Positions 1-12,188 of a DNA stretch of 64,000 bases are shown here, in pieces. The position numbers and the translations under genes were made by a program. A model generated the notes under the pieces. The model searched no databases. It saw nothing but the letters and a program-made list of their open reading frames with translations, and was not told the origin of the DNA. Every line of letters starts with the position of its first letter. Within the stretch, counting starts at the first letter, position 1. The stretch is from Ophiobolus disseminans. Its lineage: Eukaryota; Ascomycota; Dothideomycetes; Pleosporales; Phaeosphaeriaceae. The stretch spans positions 496,001 to 560,000 of the forward strand of contig MU006233.1 in the NCBI GenBank assembly GCA_010093685.1, given 5' to 3'.

Positions 1-1597
1 GATAGAAGAAGGCGTTGAAACCGCTCGGTCGTTCCCGCTCCCACTCGTCCACGATTTCCTTCAGCCTTTGCCAATCTCTCAACGTTCGCGAGTCCGATTG
101 AGCCCACTGCAAAATCCTGGCGCAAATCCAGACAATGCGATTGCTCCAGGCAGCATCATCTAAGGGCGTCGCTAGCGCGGGTAAGATGTAAGTTCGGTAG
201 TCAACCCGTAAGCTTGGCTGATTGAGTAGGCCCTGGTAGATTTCAAAGTGCACATGCACCATAAAGCAAGCCTGCACTACTGGGCTTGACATGTTGAAAA
301 GCCAACCGTCAGAACCATGGAACAGTTCATATGTTGAGAGATGGTACTGACCACGGGTTCCAGCTGTGCGTTGTTAGACTTCTGCCCCCAGTCGATCGCC
401 TTCAATCTATACGCACCATGTAACTCTTCGAACCCTCTCAAAAATATTGCCGCCATCAAGGTCGCCTCGTCTTGGATCACACCGTTGTTTTCCAGAGATG
501 GTATCAGCTGTTGCAGAACTCGCTCGTGGTACAGGTAGGGCTTTGCCGGGAATGCCGGGTCATATCGACCAATGTGCTGAGAAGCTATCATAAAGATGGC
601 ATTAAGCAACATGGAGTTGCTCAGAGCTAGTTGCGGGACGACCTCTTTGAAGACGTTGTGCGAGCTCGTAATGTCCCACCAAGCGGCAACAGTATCAACA
701 AAGAATCGAAAGAGATGGGCCTCTTCTGGATCTGAAAGCGGCCACGGCACCCGTGTGGTGTGCATTGATGGAAAGTGCACAGCCGAAGTAGGCGCATCAT
801 TTTGCCAGTCAAGTGACGAACTCCCGTCAAGGCTGGAAATGGAGCTCGTGGCAGGACTAGTTTGGCGACCATGCGAGAATGTAGTCTGCCTAGGACTACT
901 CGAAGCTGTTGAAGGTGCGTCCGAATAGAACGCGCTACCGACAGCAGCATAACTCGCAGGTCGGATACTCAGTTCCACCTGCCGGCCTCTACCAGCTTGT
1001 GGTATCCTCTCAGCCGTCCTTGTCCTGACCAACCTTCTCGCCGGACGTCGAGTACCATCAGCAGCTCTAACCTGCTCTGCTGACACTAGGTCTGCAGCAA
1101 CCTGTGCAGACTCATCGATGAAGTCGACTAGAACATGCAACATTAGCAGTGTTCCATCCAGACACCAGACGAATAACTATCGCCACAACGAGAAGAAAAG
1201 AGCCACATACCATTCCCTGACACGCCAACCCACGTCTGTTCTCCTCCAAAAAAGTAATCATACTTCTTAATGTCCGCTCTCGTCGCCTCCCCCTCCGCAT
1301 TTGGATACACACCATGCCGAAACCTCACGCGGTAATTAGACGACTGCCGCTTCGCCACAGGTGACGGCATCTTCGCTATTTTGCCATCGTCGCCGCTCGT
1401 ATCAGACCAGGAGCCCATCGGCACGAAAACAAGAAGCTTAGAAGTGGCTTTAACGTCGCTTGGCAATGAACCCTAAGACCAGGAGTTGAGATAATCGCCT
1501 CCTGCCAAACACGCTGATGGCAGTCGTACATGTACTTACTCCTCCGCATCAATTCTCGACATTCCGTCATGTTCTCACAAAGGGCGCTGGTTGACAT
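1..1597 (-). CDS. Fungal-specific transcription factor domain protein without visible Zn2Cys6 cluster, 3'-partial
   Basis: Four exons can be joined on the minus strand: 1597-1540, 1375-1211, 1127-352 and 271 to beyond the left edge. Donors GTAAGT, GTATGT and GTCAGT and matching phases (1, 1, 0) support the joins. The product is at least 423 residues. The stretch YRVRFRHG, then VDFIDESAQVAADLV, a Ser-rich linker, WPLSDPEEAHLFRFFVDTVA and CFMVHVHFEIYQ are typical of ARCA-like/Fungal_trans_2 regulators. In that family the segment before YRVRFRHG normally carries the CX2CX6C zinc cluster; here the 58-nt first exon plus the start of exon 2 encode only two isolated cysteines, so DNA binding by a zinc cluster is doubtful. 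The cluster could lie in an upstream exon I did not recognise. Target genes are unknown. Confidence 0.75.
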
Positions 1598-4500
1598 GTT
1601 TGGTGCGTTGGGTGTTATTTCGAGCTGGTGGATTATTCAGCCATGTAGCGGTGATGGCGCGGTGGACGTGCGAGCATGTTTACTAGGGAGGAGGGGTACG
1701 TGATTGGGTCTGTCGGGGTTTGAGGCTATTGATTGGGATGCGTGGGTGGTGTAAGCGACTACGTTGCTGGGCTGGTCTCGTGGGTGCTAGGATGGGGGTG
1801 TGCATGAGCCTTGCCATCGGGTGGCTCCATGCATGTTTTGAAGGATGGGGATTGTGGGCGGAGATGAGGGTTGTGTGGGCGCGTACGTTCCGCTGGGGTA
1901 ATGGCTCTTCCAGCTGGAACTTTTGCTGATGCACTTGGCGCATTTAATGGCATACAGAGGCGTTTTTACCTGTGCCAGCCTTGCTATCAACCAGCAACTC
2001 GACTGCAGAAACTATCTTTGGACATACGCATCAAATCCTCAATCGCGCATGCATTCTGCCATTCATGACCAATACCCCATAATACACCATCTATCTGCAC
2101 ACATCCACTCCGTACATCCAGCATATGCTTACCTTTAAACCCCCATCTTTCCCACACCGTCTCGCATGTACAACCGCACAGTGCTCAGTCACCCAAAGCA
2201 ACGCGTGGATCGCGAACCACGCCCGACAATACCGCGACACCGCATGCACATGCCCTATTCACACCCATGCACCCGCATCCTCCTTCCTTCGTATCTCACC
2301 AGCCTGTCCCGCGTCTGACACGCCTCATAGGGCTGAAGCGCTGATTCCAGAAGCCCAAGCGCTGGTGAGTAAGCGCGGCTGAGCTGACTTCTGGGGCAGC
2401 GCCATGTGCCGCTTTGTTCTGCCGATGCGTGGTGCCGATGCCTGGATGAGGGGGGATTACTCGTCAGCAATGGTGTTTGGGTAGGTGGGCATGTATGTGG
2501 TTGTATGGGAGTCACGTGCTTGGTATATGTATTCGGAGGTGGGGTGAGGGATATGCAGCGTGCGGGAGCGGATTAGTGAACCTAGATGGGATTAGTTATG
2601 CGGTGGAGTCGGAACGAGAGGTTCTGCCTCGGGATGGGTAAGCGTGATTTGTAGGCTCATCTTCTTCACGTGCGTTGTTGCACTGCGGTGGGAACTCATC
2701 CGTGGGGTCGTCTCATTTCGTCGCACATCATGCGCATGGCAGAAGGAACCATAACTCCACTATTCCACAAAGTCCAGACTTCTACATGGATCCACTTGCG
2801 TGTGGAAAGTGTGTAGGTATGACGTAGTGCCATGTACACCATTTTTCTTGGATCTTGGACCCTCAAGGCGATGGCGCTAATATTAGGCTTGCCGGCACGT
2901 TATGTAGGTGTTTTTTATAGCAAGCAAACCTTGTTACGAGACAACTTGGGTTAGCTGTCTATACTCGTGTCTTTGGTGTTGCATCGCTGCCCAGGTGGGC
3001 TCTGACGGACGAATATTGGTACAACTTGGAACGGAGCCTTGGGCATTCACACCTTTGCCAATGCAATGCGCAAGACAACAAGTAAACCACGTATAGATCG
3101 TCGCGGTGCGTTTACATGTGGCCCTGCATTTAGGTATCTTTGCAGCTTTGGACTACAAAACAGGGCACGGGGCTGCAATGATCGGCATCACAGCCACGAA
3201 AATACTGCAAGTCGAAGCTACGTTTCAGGTTGTGGTATATGGGCATTTGTATTGATTGGGGCTAAGTGAGTGCATGTAGTGGGTTACATTCGGGTATTCT
3301 TTACAACTTGTACTGTACCCATACAGGTTTGTCGATGGTTGCTGCAAAAGCATGGTTGCGCGCCTTTTTCTAAATGATGAAGCTCGGTCTCGGGTTCCAA
3401 TGCGGGTTCTCGAGTTCGTATATTACGCTATACACCAACTTCCAATTCCGAGATGCGACTGCAAGAATCTGCAGCTTATATTTTGTACATGACGCATCTC
3501 CTGCAATGCAAGCTGTAAACGGATGCTTCCGTTTCGCGCGTCAATCAAGCAAAGAAGGTGCATCTGCGAACCTGAAGAGAACGGGGTGTGACGGATGCAT
3601 GAGGATATTCAGAAGCCATTGGTTTGCGGTGCGTAAGCTCCGGCGGAGTGAACGTCAGGTTGGATTTGCTTCATTTTGCTCCGCCGGAGCTGCCTGAAAT
3701 TGTGCATCACACACCGGACCAAGCAAACATGCAGAACCACTCAACATGCCCAAACGTCAACACACCACCAAAAGCCACAGCTACGACATATCCCAAGAGT
3801 CCCCACCCTCGGTGTTCACTTGGCAACACCGGAGTAATCAGTCCCTCCTGTTCCAGGATTAGAGCCACAACGTCATTTTGCAGCGGGCGTGCGTCCCCTG
3901 TTCATTGTCTTAGCAGCCGATTCTCAGCGAAATGATCGATCGATCTGGACATGCACGAGCCATGTCGTTGCAAGTCTGGACTTGGAACGAAAGGAGTCCC
4001 TTGACGTTTCATCCTGGTTGTATGCCCAGGTGTTCTGGACTTGTATGAATTGTGGGGAGGGTCGCAGACAAGAGAGATGATTTTTTTTGCATGTACGGAA
4101 ATATCAATCCGAGTAAGTCTTTTTTGATGGTGAGAGCACCGGATTGCAACAACGAACGGTGTCGGAGATGACACAAGTGCTTCTATTGGCGCGGACCCTC
4201 CTCCCCGTAAATGCATCATGCAGCGTGGAGTAATAGACAGCTTGCAGCTACATGGTCATTTGTCTTGCGCATGTATGCAGTCACCCACTGCGGTATCCTA
4301 TGCAGCGCTAGGATGTCATCGTGGTGTCAGCCTTCACATTATGCAATTGCATATGCCATCACATGGTGCCGAAGATCAAAATTGGTGATGGTGAAGTTCT
4401 TGTATTCTTGATAAGAAGTCTTTCATCATGATGAAGTGTGCCAAATAGAGCTCGTAGTGTACACGCGCTCCTAATCCCCAGCCCGAGCTGATCCAGTCTT

Positions 4501-4631
4501 GAAATTCAAAGTGGTATATCGTACAGAATCAATCCCTTGTAGATACTCCAGTGCTGCCCTAGGCTCCCTTATGCGATGACGAAAAGTTGCTCGAAGATGA
4601 AATGATGTTCGCTAAAAGATGTCGCTAATGT
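1598..4631. other. Gene-poor interval
   Basis: No open frame here has domain, signal-peptide or splice support. The stretch contains the presumed promoter of the leftmost gene (next to 1598) and the hairpin at 3636-3691. The open frames are short and antisense to each other, with rare-codon compositions. Confidence 0.5.
3636..3691. repeat. Perfect 13-bp inverted repeat (stem-loop)
   Basis: AGCTCCGGCGGAG at 3636-3648 is exactly inverted at 3679-3691 as CTCCGCCGGAGCT, with a 30-nt spacer. The GC-rich arms sit in unremarkable sequence. It could be a terminator-like hairpin, a protein-binding palindrome or a remnant of a small inverted-repeat element. No target-site duplication is visible. Confidence 0.6.
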
Positions 4632-4888
4632 TCAAGATGTCGTAAAGGTCGTAATGTGATCGAACGGGTCGCTGGCTATGATGCCTTTTGCGAGGCTGCC
4701 TTGAGCGACGCGAATGAGGAAGTCATCGCCGAGTAAGCCCCAGATGGTCGTGAGTTGATCGATGATTGTGATGAGTTGCTGTTTGATCGGACGGCTTGGA
4801 TGTTGAGAACGACACAGCTGTCGCAACGGCCGCCGTTGGCGTTGGACCGGCCTCGGCATCCGCGCTCGTAGTTGACGCAGGAGAACAT
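4632..4888 (-). CDS. Small Cys-containing protein, probably frameshifted
   Basis: From the ATG at 4888 one frame gives MFSCVNYERGCRGR followed by a GGRCDSCVVLNIQ segment, a compact CxxC pattern like that of small conserved ascomycete proteins. That frame then becomes a Ser/Asn run and stops at 4676. The neighbouring frame carries a better protein-like tail (ITIIDQLTTIWGLLGDDFLI, then GIIASDPFDHITTF) and stops at 4632. No GT-AG intron can join the two, so a 1-nt (or equivalent) frameshift near 4780-4790 is likely, either a real mutation or a sequence error. A TATA-like AT-rich stretch at about 5033-5045 lies 150 nt upstream on this strand. I do not know the function. Confidence 0.4.
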
Positions 4889-7124
4889 TGTGCAGGTGTT
4901 GTGTGAGAAGGTTTGTTTAGGTTTAGGTGTCTTTGATGGGGCGAGATCGTGATGGCTTGTGTGTTTGGGGTCTTGTTCGATCGTGATTTTGGTTGTTGAT
5001 CTGAAGTAATGTTCCGGGCGGAGGAGGATGGAATAATATATAGGCTAGTTTACAACGATGCCTGATGATGTAGCCACGGGTATCAAGGAATGCAGAGTTT
5101 CTTGGGCCTTGGCCGGTAAAACAACCTTAATAACAGATAGCGCGCGTACGTTGTTGGCGTGCCTTGGTCGTATGCACAGTGTAACTGATGCAGATCCGTA
5201 CCAATAGCGGCGCAGAAAGTTGGTTGTGATAGAGACCAATGGCAGGGGTGGTTCTAGGTATCGAAGTGCCGCTGACACAAATCCAAGGTCGGTTTCGAAG
5301 GATGTTTGGTTTCAAATGGACTCTCGGGGCGTATAGTTGTGTTTGGAAAAGTGCAATTACGAGAGAGAGTCATCTCTTATACCCGCGGACAGTTGTGGTC
5401 GAGTGATGAAGGGTCATCGCAAATTACGCGTTCAATGGTCCGTGGCCCATGTGAATCGACTTTACCGGCAGTTACTGGCTCGTGCGCAATTACTCACTCG
5501 GGTCCACGCATGCACCGCGCCCGACCGGAGTCCCAATTGTGTCAACTCGCACTTAAATGGACGGAATGTTGTCAGCGCCGAAGTTGTGGTAGGTTATGTC
5601 CACTACTTCCTTTTTGTCCGCACCACCATCTTCCGGCGTAAACAATGGCGGAGCCATCGCCTACTCTGCAGGCCGCTGCAGGAGTGTCAATCTCTCATTG
5701 TCGTCTTCCAAACATAGGAACACCTGTCATCCCTAGTCTACCAGGACAATGACGCCCGATCTCTGCGAACTTTCAATAGCGGACGAAGCTGCCCAGTAGC
5801 CACCTGCAACGGGGCAGATTTCGCTGACTAGCTACGGCTGGTGTTGGGCTCTGAGCCACTGGCGATTACGTATCGCCGTGGCGCTAGCTTCCTCAACGGA
5901 AGAACCAATAGAAGCCGCTTTACGACAAGTACTTGTCTATGCTTTACAAACGAATGCTTCGTAAGAAGCTCATTGATCAATTCAAATCGCGCACGTACGA
6001 CGCTGCAAATTCAACTCAATCCATCCCTCGCGCAATTCTCCTGCCATAGTTCGTCCCTTTCTATGATGCTCGAGTCATTTCTCTACTCGGATCATATATA
6101 CCTACTGGGACTAAACGTAACCTCGGTTCGTCCGGAAGGCGTCACGAACCACCCGTCTGTGCTTCCATAAGCTTTCAACGTTTGACGGTGCGCCTTTTGA
6201 GCCGCAAAATTATCACCGCAGCATCCACTCTCAACCCGGACCATCCGGAAGGCCGCCCTTTTGCTCCCTAACCACCGGAAACATGATAGATGCAAGCACT
6301 AGAAAGAGATTTACCTCACAAAGTCCGGTGGAAAGCGCCAACTTTATCCGGACCTCCCGATGAACTGCCTGCCTATAGGAAGACTCAAGATGCTTAGAGC
6401 ACCACTTAGACGTCGAAATAGCTTTAGCCCTACTGTCGCACTTTCTGTCAGATGTGACAACATGCAGTATGACGCTTTTGGATTTCTCATACTCGCAGTC
6501 TGGAACACGGTCAACACATTGCGAAGGACACATCTCAACATGACTCATGAGCTAGTGATGGATCTGGGATCGCTGTAGAGATCGATCTGGCACGCGGATG
6601 AACCAGCACTGCGGGACATGGGCTACACTCGAGATCTGGTGCTTCTTCTTGGACAAGTCTCGTCATTTCATCGACTTTGATCCACCGTGATATCACTGTC
6701 GTTCTGGAGCTTCGGACGAGTGTGAGTTCCAACTATTTCCAGTATGTCACCTCTTGTTTTTCGCTCCATGTCCTAGGTCTCAGAGACACGAGCTCCAGGC
6801 TCTTCACATATGTCATTGAGCGCCTCTGGCATATGACTGTCCCATTTCAGAGGTTGCCGGGGTGTGGTTGGGTCCTGTCTTCCCAAACTGGGTTTCGGTG
6901 CTGATTGCGGTAATCAAAATCTTCTAATCCCGAAGGTTTTGTACTTCTAGGTCAGATGATAAATGGTACGACTGGATTCAACTGTGGATCTCAACGCTTG
7001 AATATATACAAAAGTGGTATCAAAGTGACGAAATACCGAAGCCCACGGTCGCCTCGCGACAACCAAACGCCAACATACTTTTCGCCCGTTCCTCGGACCT
7101 TTCCGCACATTCTTGACAAACCCC
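4889..7124. other. Gene-poor interval
   Basis: Apart from the presumed promoter of the small gene just left of it, I see no supportable gene. The overlapping open frames on both strands lack domains and splice context. The short phrase TCCGGAAGGC occurs twice (about 6129 and 6246), without clear repeat borders. Confidence 0.5.
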
Positions 7125-9988
7125 TCATCTCTTTTTAATCGCAAACAAGATCCACGTGCCCACCAAGAACCACAAAAAGCCGAGGAATCGAATGATACTC
7201 AGTACTGCAGTGCTGTAAAGCAGAACCTTGAAGAACATCGGTGTTCGGTGTTTCATAGCAGGCTACACATGAGTTAGCAAATCGATCTTCACATCTAGAT
7301 AGGATGAATACATACTGCGACGCCAATGCTCAGCAGCGAATCACTCGATATCGCAACAACGAGGATCAGGTTCGACAACAGCCACATATACACCAGTCCC
7401 GTTCGGAAACTCTTGTACGAGTCTTCGAGCTCCTTCTTCTGCGGCTTGCCGTCGTCGGCCTTCTTACTCGGCGTCAAGGCTCGCTTCACAACTTGCTCGA
7501 AGCGAGCGTCGATATCGCCCTGCTCAACCTGTACTTCTTCGACCACAGCGACCTCGCCTTTGACCATCGTCGCGGAGGGCAAGCTAGATGCGACATCTGA
7601 GCCCTTCGTACCCCAGGAAACGTCGTGCCAGTTGTTGAACGCGTAAATCATGAGGACGTTGATATACGTGGACATGAGAACGAGGTACTGCGGGAAAGAG
7701 TGAAACATGTGCCAAGGATCCATGTACAAGAAACTCGCCAGGAAATTGAGGCCATAGATGGTGATGAGCGCCATGATGATCAAGCCCGCGGCGCCGTCCT
7801 GGCCATTGAAAAAGGAGCTGAAGAACGCATTGGCGGAGTCGGTCTTGATCTGGTCGGCTATGGGCGCGGCGCTGAAGGCGCGATACACGAGGTACATGGT
7901 CAGAATGAGGATGTAGAACTGGATCGCGCCGAAGACGACAAACGACGTCATGTAGCTGTGTCTGCTTCCCTTTGGCCTATTTCCCAACGCAAGGATGAAC
8001 TGCAGAATCACGAATGCGACGTAGATGTATCCGACAACGACGTTGAAGACAGGTGTGACATCGTTGCCAAAGGGCCAGCCGCGGTATGCTGGATCTTTGC
8101 CGTTTTCAGGCCGCCCCGTGCCGACCATGTTCATGATGATGATGGTGGTGAGGTAGAAGGATGCGAGCGAAAACCAGGTGAAGATGACTTGTGCCACGTT
8201 GTACAGGAGCTGAATGTGCAAGAAAAAGAGTCGGACGATGCCATGGCCGGATTGGTAGAGACGGCTGAAGTGCATCATGGCGTAGAGGGAGGCTGCGAAG
8301 GATCCGTTGAGCCATCTGCGGCGTTGGCCAATGAACTCTGCTGCGCCGTCTGGGACGTCGGTTTCGCCTTTCGCTGCTTTGACGTATGAGAGATGCCTAA
8401 AGTCTGTCAATAAAGTATCCGACACGCGGTCGCACTGCTAAACTCACCATCGTTGTCCAGCCTTTGCCACAAGCTCGAAGCACAGAATTCGGTCCTCAGC
8501 CAAAAACATGTTCTTCTTGAAGATATTCATCCCGTCTATGCCCTTCTTGCCTAGTATCTTCGACAACGTGTGATCGCCATGAAAGTACTGTTCCAACGGA
8601 CGTCCCATGATCGCTCGGAAACGATATGCTGAGAAAGCGCCTGGAAGGACACTTACGTATCCGAATGCGCTCTCAAGGGGCTTATCCAGCACGTTCGAGA
8701 TCTTATACTCGAAATTTTGAACCGCGACGAGCGGGTTCAACAAAGCCTTTCCTCCCTCCAGCATAGCATGAATCTCGCCACAGGCACCGCCGAGATGTTT
8801 GTCGTTGTAGAATGCTTCCCACAAGGATAGCAAGGAACGTGGGCTCGGCTTCGTTCCGGCGTCGATAAGGATAGTAACCTCCGGATTCAAGATCCTACCA
8901 AAAGCGTTGAAGAGCCAGCGATGAGAGTTGATCTTCTTGCTGTTCTTCTGCTTGAGACAAAACATGAATTGCACGGGTGGCATGTTCTTCGAGGTGTCGC
9001 TGTTATCCGGGCGGACGAGCTGGTGCTCTGGCGTGACGGAGAGCTGGCTGGTGTACTCAAAGATATGTGCAACCGTTTCCTGGCCATTCACGTCTTTCTT
9101 GAGAATACCGTCTTGGTAAATACCCACTGTTGCGAGGACGTCAAAAACCTCCTTATCCACGTTGTCGATACCATCAAATACGAGACAAACAACGATTTTC
9201 TGCCACGCAGGGCCACCGACACCCCAGAATTGCGATTTCTTCAGATTGACGATATCCCGGATATTGCGCATTACTCCATGGAGAGTACGAGCCATCAGCG
9301 TCTTATCCTCATTGTAGTAGGTGATCGCAATCAGAAGCTCGGTATGTCGGCCATACATGTGCGGGCGGAGGTTGTAGCCATTCGCAAGAGTGAAGTCGTT
9401 CGGATCGCACGTAGCGGCCGTGTAGCGTAATTGATTGAATTCCTCCTCGTTGCTACCCTCCGCTGTGAGATAGCGTGGTTCTACAGAGTTTGATACCGCA
9501 CTAGGCACTGGGTAATTGGTGCTCAAAATCGAGCCTTGCACAAGCTTGACTTTGCGTGTCTTTGAGCGCTTGACGCCTGTTTGATGAACCGTGTGCTGTC
9601 GCTGCACCCATACTTCTGAAGCCGTGCGAGAAACAGGTCCGCCGTCATGGTAAGCAGCATCGTTGTAAGGGTTACCTTGCTCGCCACCGTAATCAGCTGC
9701 TGATGGAGGCGTTGCGGTAGCATATGTGTCTGTCAGGCTGTACCCTGAAGAGCGATTGCGCTCGTACGTTGGTCGAGGGGATACCGATCCTCCTTGTACG
9801 ACTTCGGGTGCATCGCTTAGCAGGCGTTGTTCCGCCGGGTCATCTTCCTGCCCGGGTGGGATGTGATAGTACTGATAAAATGTTAGTCAGTCAACACGAG
9901 GCAAAGAAGAGAAACTCACGGAACGATCTCCAGGCAAATCCTGTAGCTGGGTCCCACGATAATGCTCGTCATATCCGTTGTTCGCCAT
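7125..9988 (-). CDS. Chitin synthase (class I/II type)
   Basis: Integral membrane glycosyltransferase (GT2) that polymerises UDP-N-acetylglucosamine into chitin at the plasma membrane. Four exons: 9988-9920, 9871-8448, 8396-7316, 7262-7125; all phases agree and give 903 residues, the usual size for class I/II enzymes. The N-terminus is a hydrophilic, Tyr/Pro-rich tail. The core begins near [16 protein letters not shown] and carries the catalytic signatures QNFEY, EDRIL (about residue 482) and QRRRW (about 522), plus [18 protein letters not shown]. The C-terminal third holds multiple hydrophobic segments, ending in a short exon that encodes a last membrane helix and a KKR tail. The class I versus II assignment is uncertain without a tree. 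No lesions are seen. Confidence 0.95.
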
Positions 9989-10715
9989 TAGGTTAGCCTT
10001 AGTCTCGAGGCGTCAATTCGTCAATATTCGCAGAACGAAGGTATAGGGAAGAAGAAAAGGGAAGAGATCAACTGGAGTAAAACTACAGAGCGAGAGGATT
10101 AGAGCATCTCATAAGAACACTACATGTCGAAGATATACCAAGACTCAGCCGTGCTCTGCAGCCCATGCACATGTGTTCAGCTCAGGCATGCAACAGCCAC
10201 TCCCCAGGGAAATTCGGCCCAGGGCGAGTTGTAAATGGGATGCAAAGAGTTTTAGTTGGATGCCTTAGCGAGCACAGTCGCTCCTACTAGGTCTCGATCA
10301 ATCACAGCAGGGCGTTGTCTGACTGTAGAGCTGCAGGCATCGCCTCGAATCGTGCCATGTAAGCAAAACGATTGCGCGCTATTTTTAGCACTGCGGTGTA
10401 GAATGCCCCAACCCGCATTGTGCCTCGCGAGGCTGAGGAATAGCGTTCAGCTAGTAATTATAGGGACGGGACATAAGACCATAGCCGTTTAAAAGGCGGG
10501 TCGACGGTAAGTGCGGTGCATAGCGCGGTGAGCGAAGGGTGGTGTTCGGTGGTGGATGCGCTGAGAAGCGCCACGCGAATTGTTAGCGTGTGGAGCTGAG
10601 GCGGGCCGTTCGCTGATGCTTCACTTCCAAGACATCGCTGACCGTTCTTCAAACTTTTGAGTATTTGAATCTAATATGTACAAATCAAGAGTCGCCCAGG
10701 CTACAATAATCCTGT
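9989..10715. other. Intergenic, chitin synthase upstream region
   Basis: The stretch lies upstream of chitin synthase and downstream of kynureninase. It contains purine-rich tracts near 10040-10110 but no convincing gene or named motif. Confidence 0.5.
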
Positions 10716-12188
10716 TTACAACCTCGCCTCAACCGCCGCACCGTTCTGTGCCTGTCCCTGCGCTTGAACCTTTGGCTGCAGCGCCTCCTCCAGGATTGAC
10801 ATAAATCGAAAAACATCCTCAAAAGTGTTATACATCGGCACCGGCGCAACGCGAATAATACCAGGTTTCCTCTTGTCGCAAATAACGCCATTGCCCTCAA
10901 GCGCTGCACTAACATCCTCCATAAGGTCTTCCTGCAGCAAGACGCTCAGCTGTGCGCCACGAAACCTTGGGTCAGTTGGCGAGATAACTTGGAAAGGGGA
11001 GTCGCCATCCTTGATATTCCGCGCCGCTATTTGAGCAAGAAGATGCTCCGCATACGCTGTCAAGAGCAATGATCGCGATCGCAGGTCCGCCATGGATGTC
11101 TTTTGGAACACGCTGAGCGAGCCGGCCAAGCACGTCAGATCCACGATCGACGGGTTCGAGCATTGGAAACCTTGCGCGCCCGGTGTAGGGACGAATTTGT
11201 TGTCCATCAGGAAGCGCGAGGACTTATCGTGGCCGTACCACCCCTTCAGGCCGACATTCGGCCCGTTGTCGCCGTGCTTCGAGTGCACGAACGCACCGGC
11301 TACGGCACCCGCGCCAGAGTTCATGTACTTGTATGTACACCAACACGCAAAATCAACATCCCAGTCGTGAAGCTTCAACTCAACGTTGCCAGCGGCATGG
11401 GCAAGGTCCCAACCAATGGTAATGCCATGCTTGCGAGCATGTGCTGTAATAGTTGGGATGTCGAGGAGCTGGCCGCTGTAGTACTGGATACCAGGAAGCA
11501 TGATGAGAGCCAGCTCGTCCGCTTCTTGGTCGATGAGATTGAGGATGTTTTGAGTGGTCATGAGATATCCGTCGTCGGGCTTGACGAGACACATCGACTT
11601 CTTAGGGTCCAGGCCGTGCCATTCTATTTGCGACTCGATGGCGTACCAATCGCTAGGGAATGGCCGCCACTCGCACATGATCTTGTGCTTCTTCTCTGTG
11701 GGCTTGTAGAACGAGGCCATCATGAGGTGAAGGTTGATGGTCAATGTGTTCATGGCGACGATCTCGGACGACGATGCGCCAACGATGTCGGCCATCCTCC
11801 GCGAGCATTCTCCAGCAAGGTCTTGATAGGGTGTGATCGGTGAATCGGCGATGGGTGTGAAGTGGCCACCAACGGCGATTGAACCCCATGTCTTTAGGTA
11901 TGCGTCCAGGTATTCTCTGATTGCCTTTGGCTGAAGACCGAGCGAGTTTCCGCAAAAATAGATTCCCTCATCGTCGGAGCTTGACGCCTTGGCGGAAGTC
12001 TGGGCATCGTCGGTAAGCGTCTGCCTCTTCAATTGAGCCTTTGTAGGGACCAAGAACTCGCTCCGCAATGTCCTTGGGAAGTCATTCTTGTTGTCGAGTG
12101 ATTTTGCGAAATCCAGTGTGCTGGCGCCAGCCGGCCACTCGGGCTTCTGGCCTTGGCGGAGTTGGTTGATTGCGTCTGTGGCGTTCAT
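10716..12188 (-). CDS. BNA5: Kynureninase (L-kynurenine hydrolase)
   Basis: PLP enzyme of the kynurenine pathway that cleaves kynurenine or 3-hydroxykynurenine to anthranilate or 3-hydroxyanthranilate plus alanine, feeding de novo NAD synthesis. It is one uninterrupted exon of 490 residues, as expected for the fungal family. Visible family features: YFCGNSLGLQP near residue 77, NTLTINLHLMMASFY near 147, GWDLAHAAGNVEL (259-271), and CTYKYMNSG with the PLP-binding Lys at 287. The substrate-site motif usually written FPSDHY reads FPSDWY (177-182). The gene is divergent from the dioxygenase gene, with start codons 435 bp apart, so co-regulation is likely. Fungi often have two paralogues; which one this is cannot be told here. 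Confidence 0.95.
   Translation of the reverse strand: MNATDAINQLRQGQKPEWPAGASTLDFAKSLDNKNDFPRTLRSEFLVPTKAQLKRQTLTDDAQTSAKASSSDDEGIYFCGNSLGLQPKAIREYLDAYLKTWGSIAVGGHFTPIADSPITPYQDLAGECSRRMADIVGASSSEIVAMNTLTINLHLMMASFYKPTEKKHKIMCEWRPFPSDWYAIESQIEWHGLDPKKSMCLVKPDDGYLMTTQNILNLIDQEADELALIMLPGIQYYSGQLLDIPTITAHARKHGITIGWDLAHAAGNVELKLHDWDVDFACWCTYKYMNSGAGAVAGAFVHSKHGDNGPNVGLKGWYGHDKSSRFLMDNKFVPTPGAQGFQCSNPSIVDLTCLAGSLSVFQKTSMADLRSRSLLLTAYAEHLLAQIAARNIKDGDSPFQVISPTDPRFRGAQLSVLLQEDLMEDVSAALEGNGVICDKRKPGIIRVAPVPMYNTFEDVFRFMSILEEALQPKVQAQGQAQNGAAVEARL

Noticed and set aside
7625..8389. 254-codon plus-strand open frame opposite chitin synthase
   Set aside because: Low-complexity charged sequence mirrored from the chitin synthase membrane domain; no independent support.
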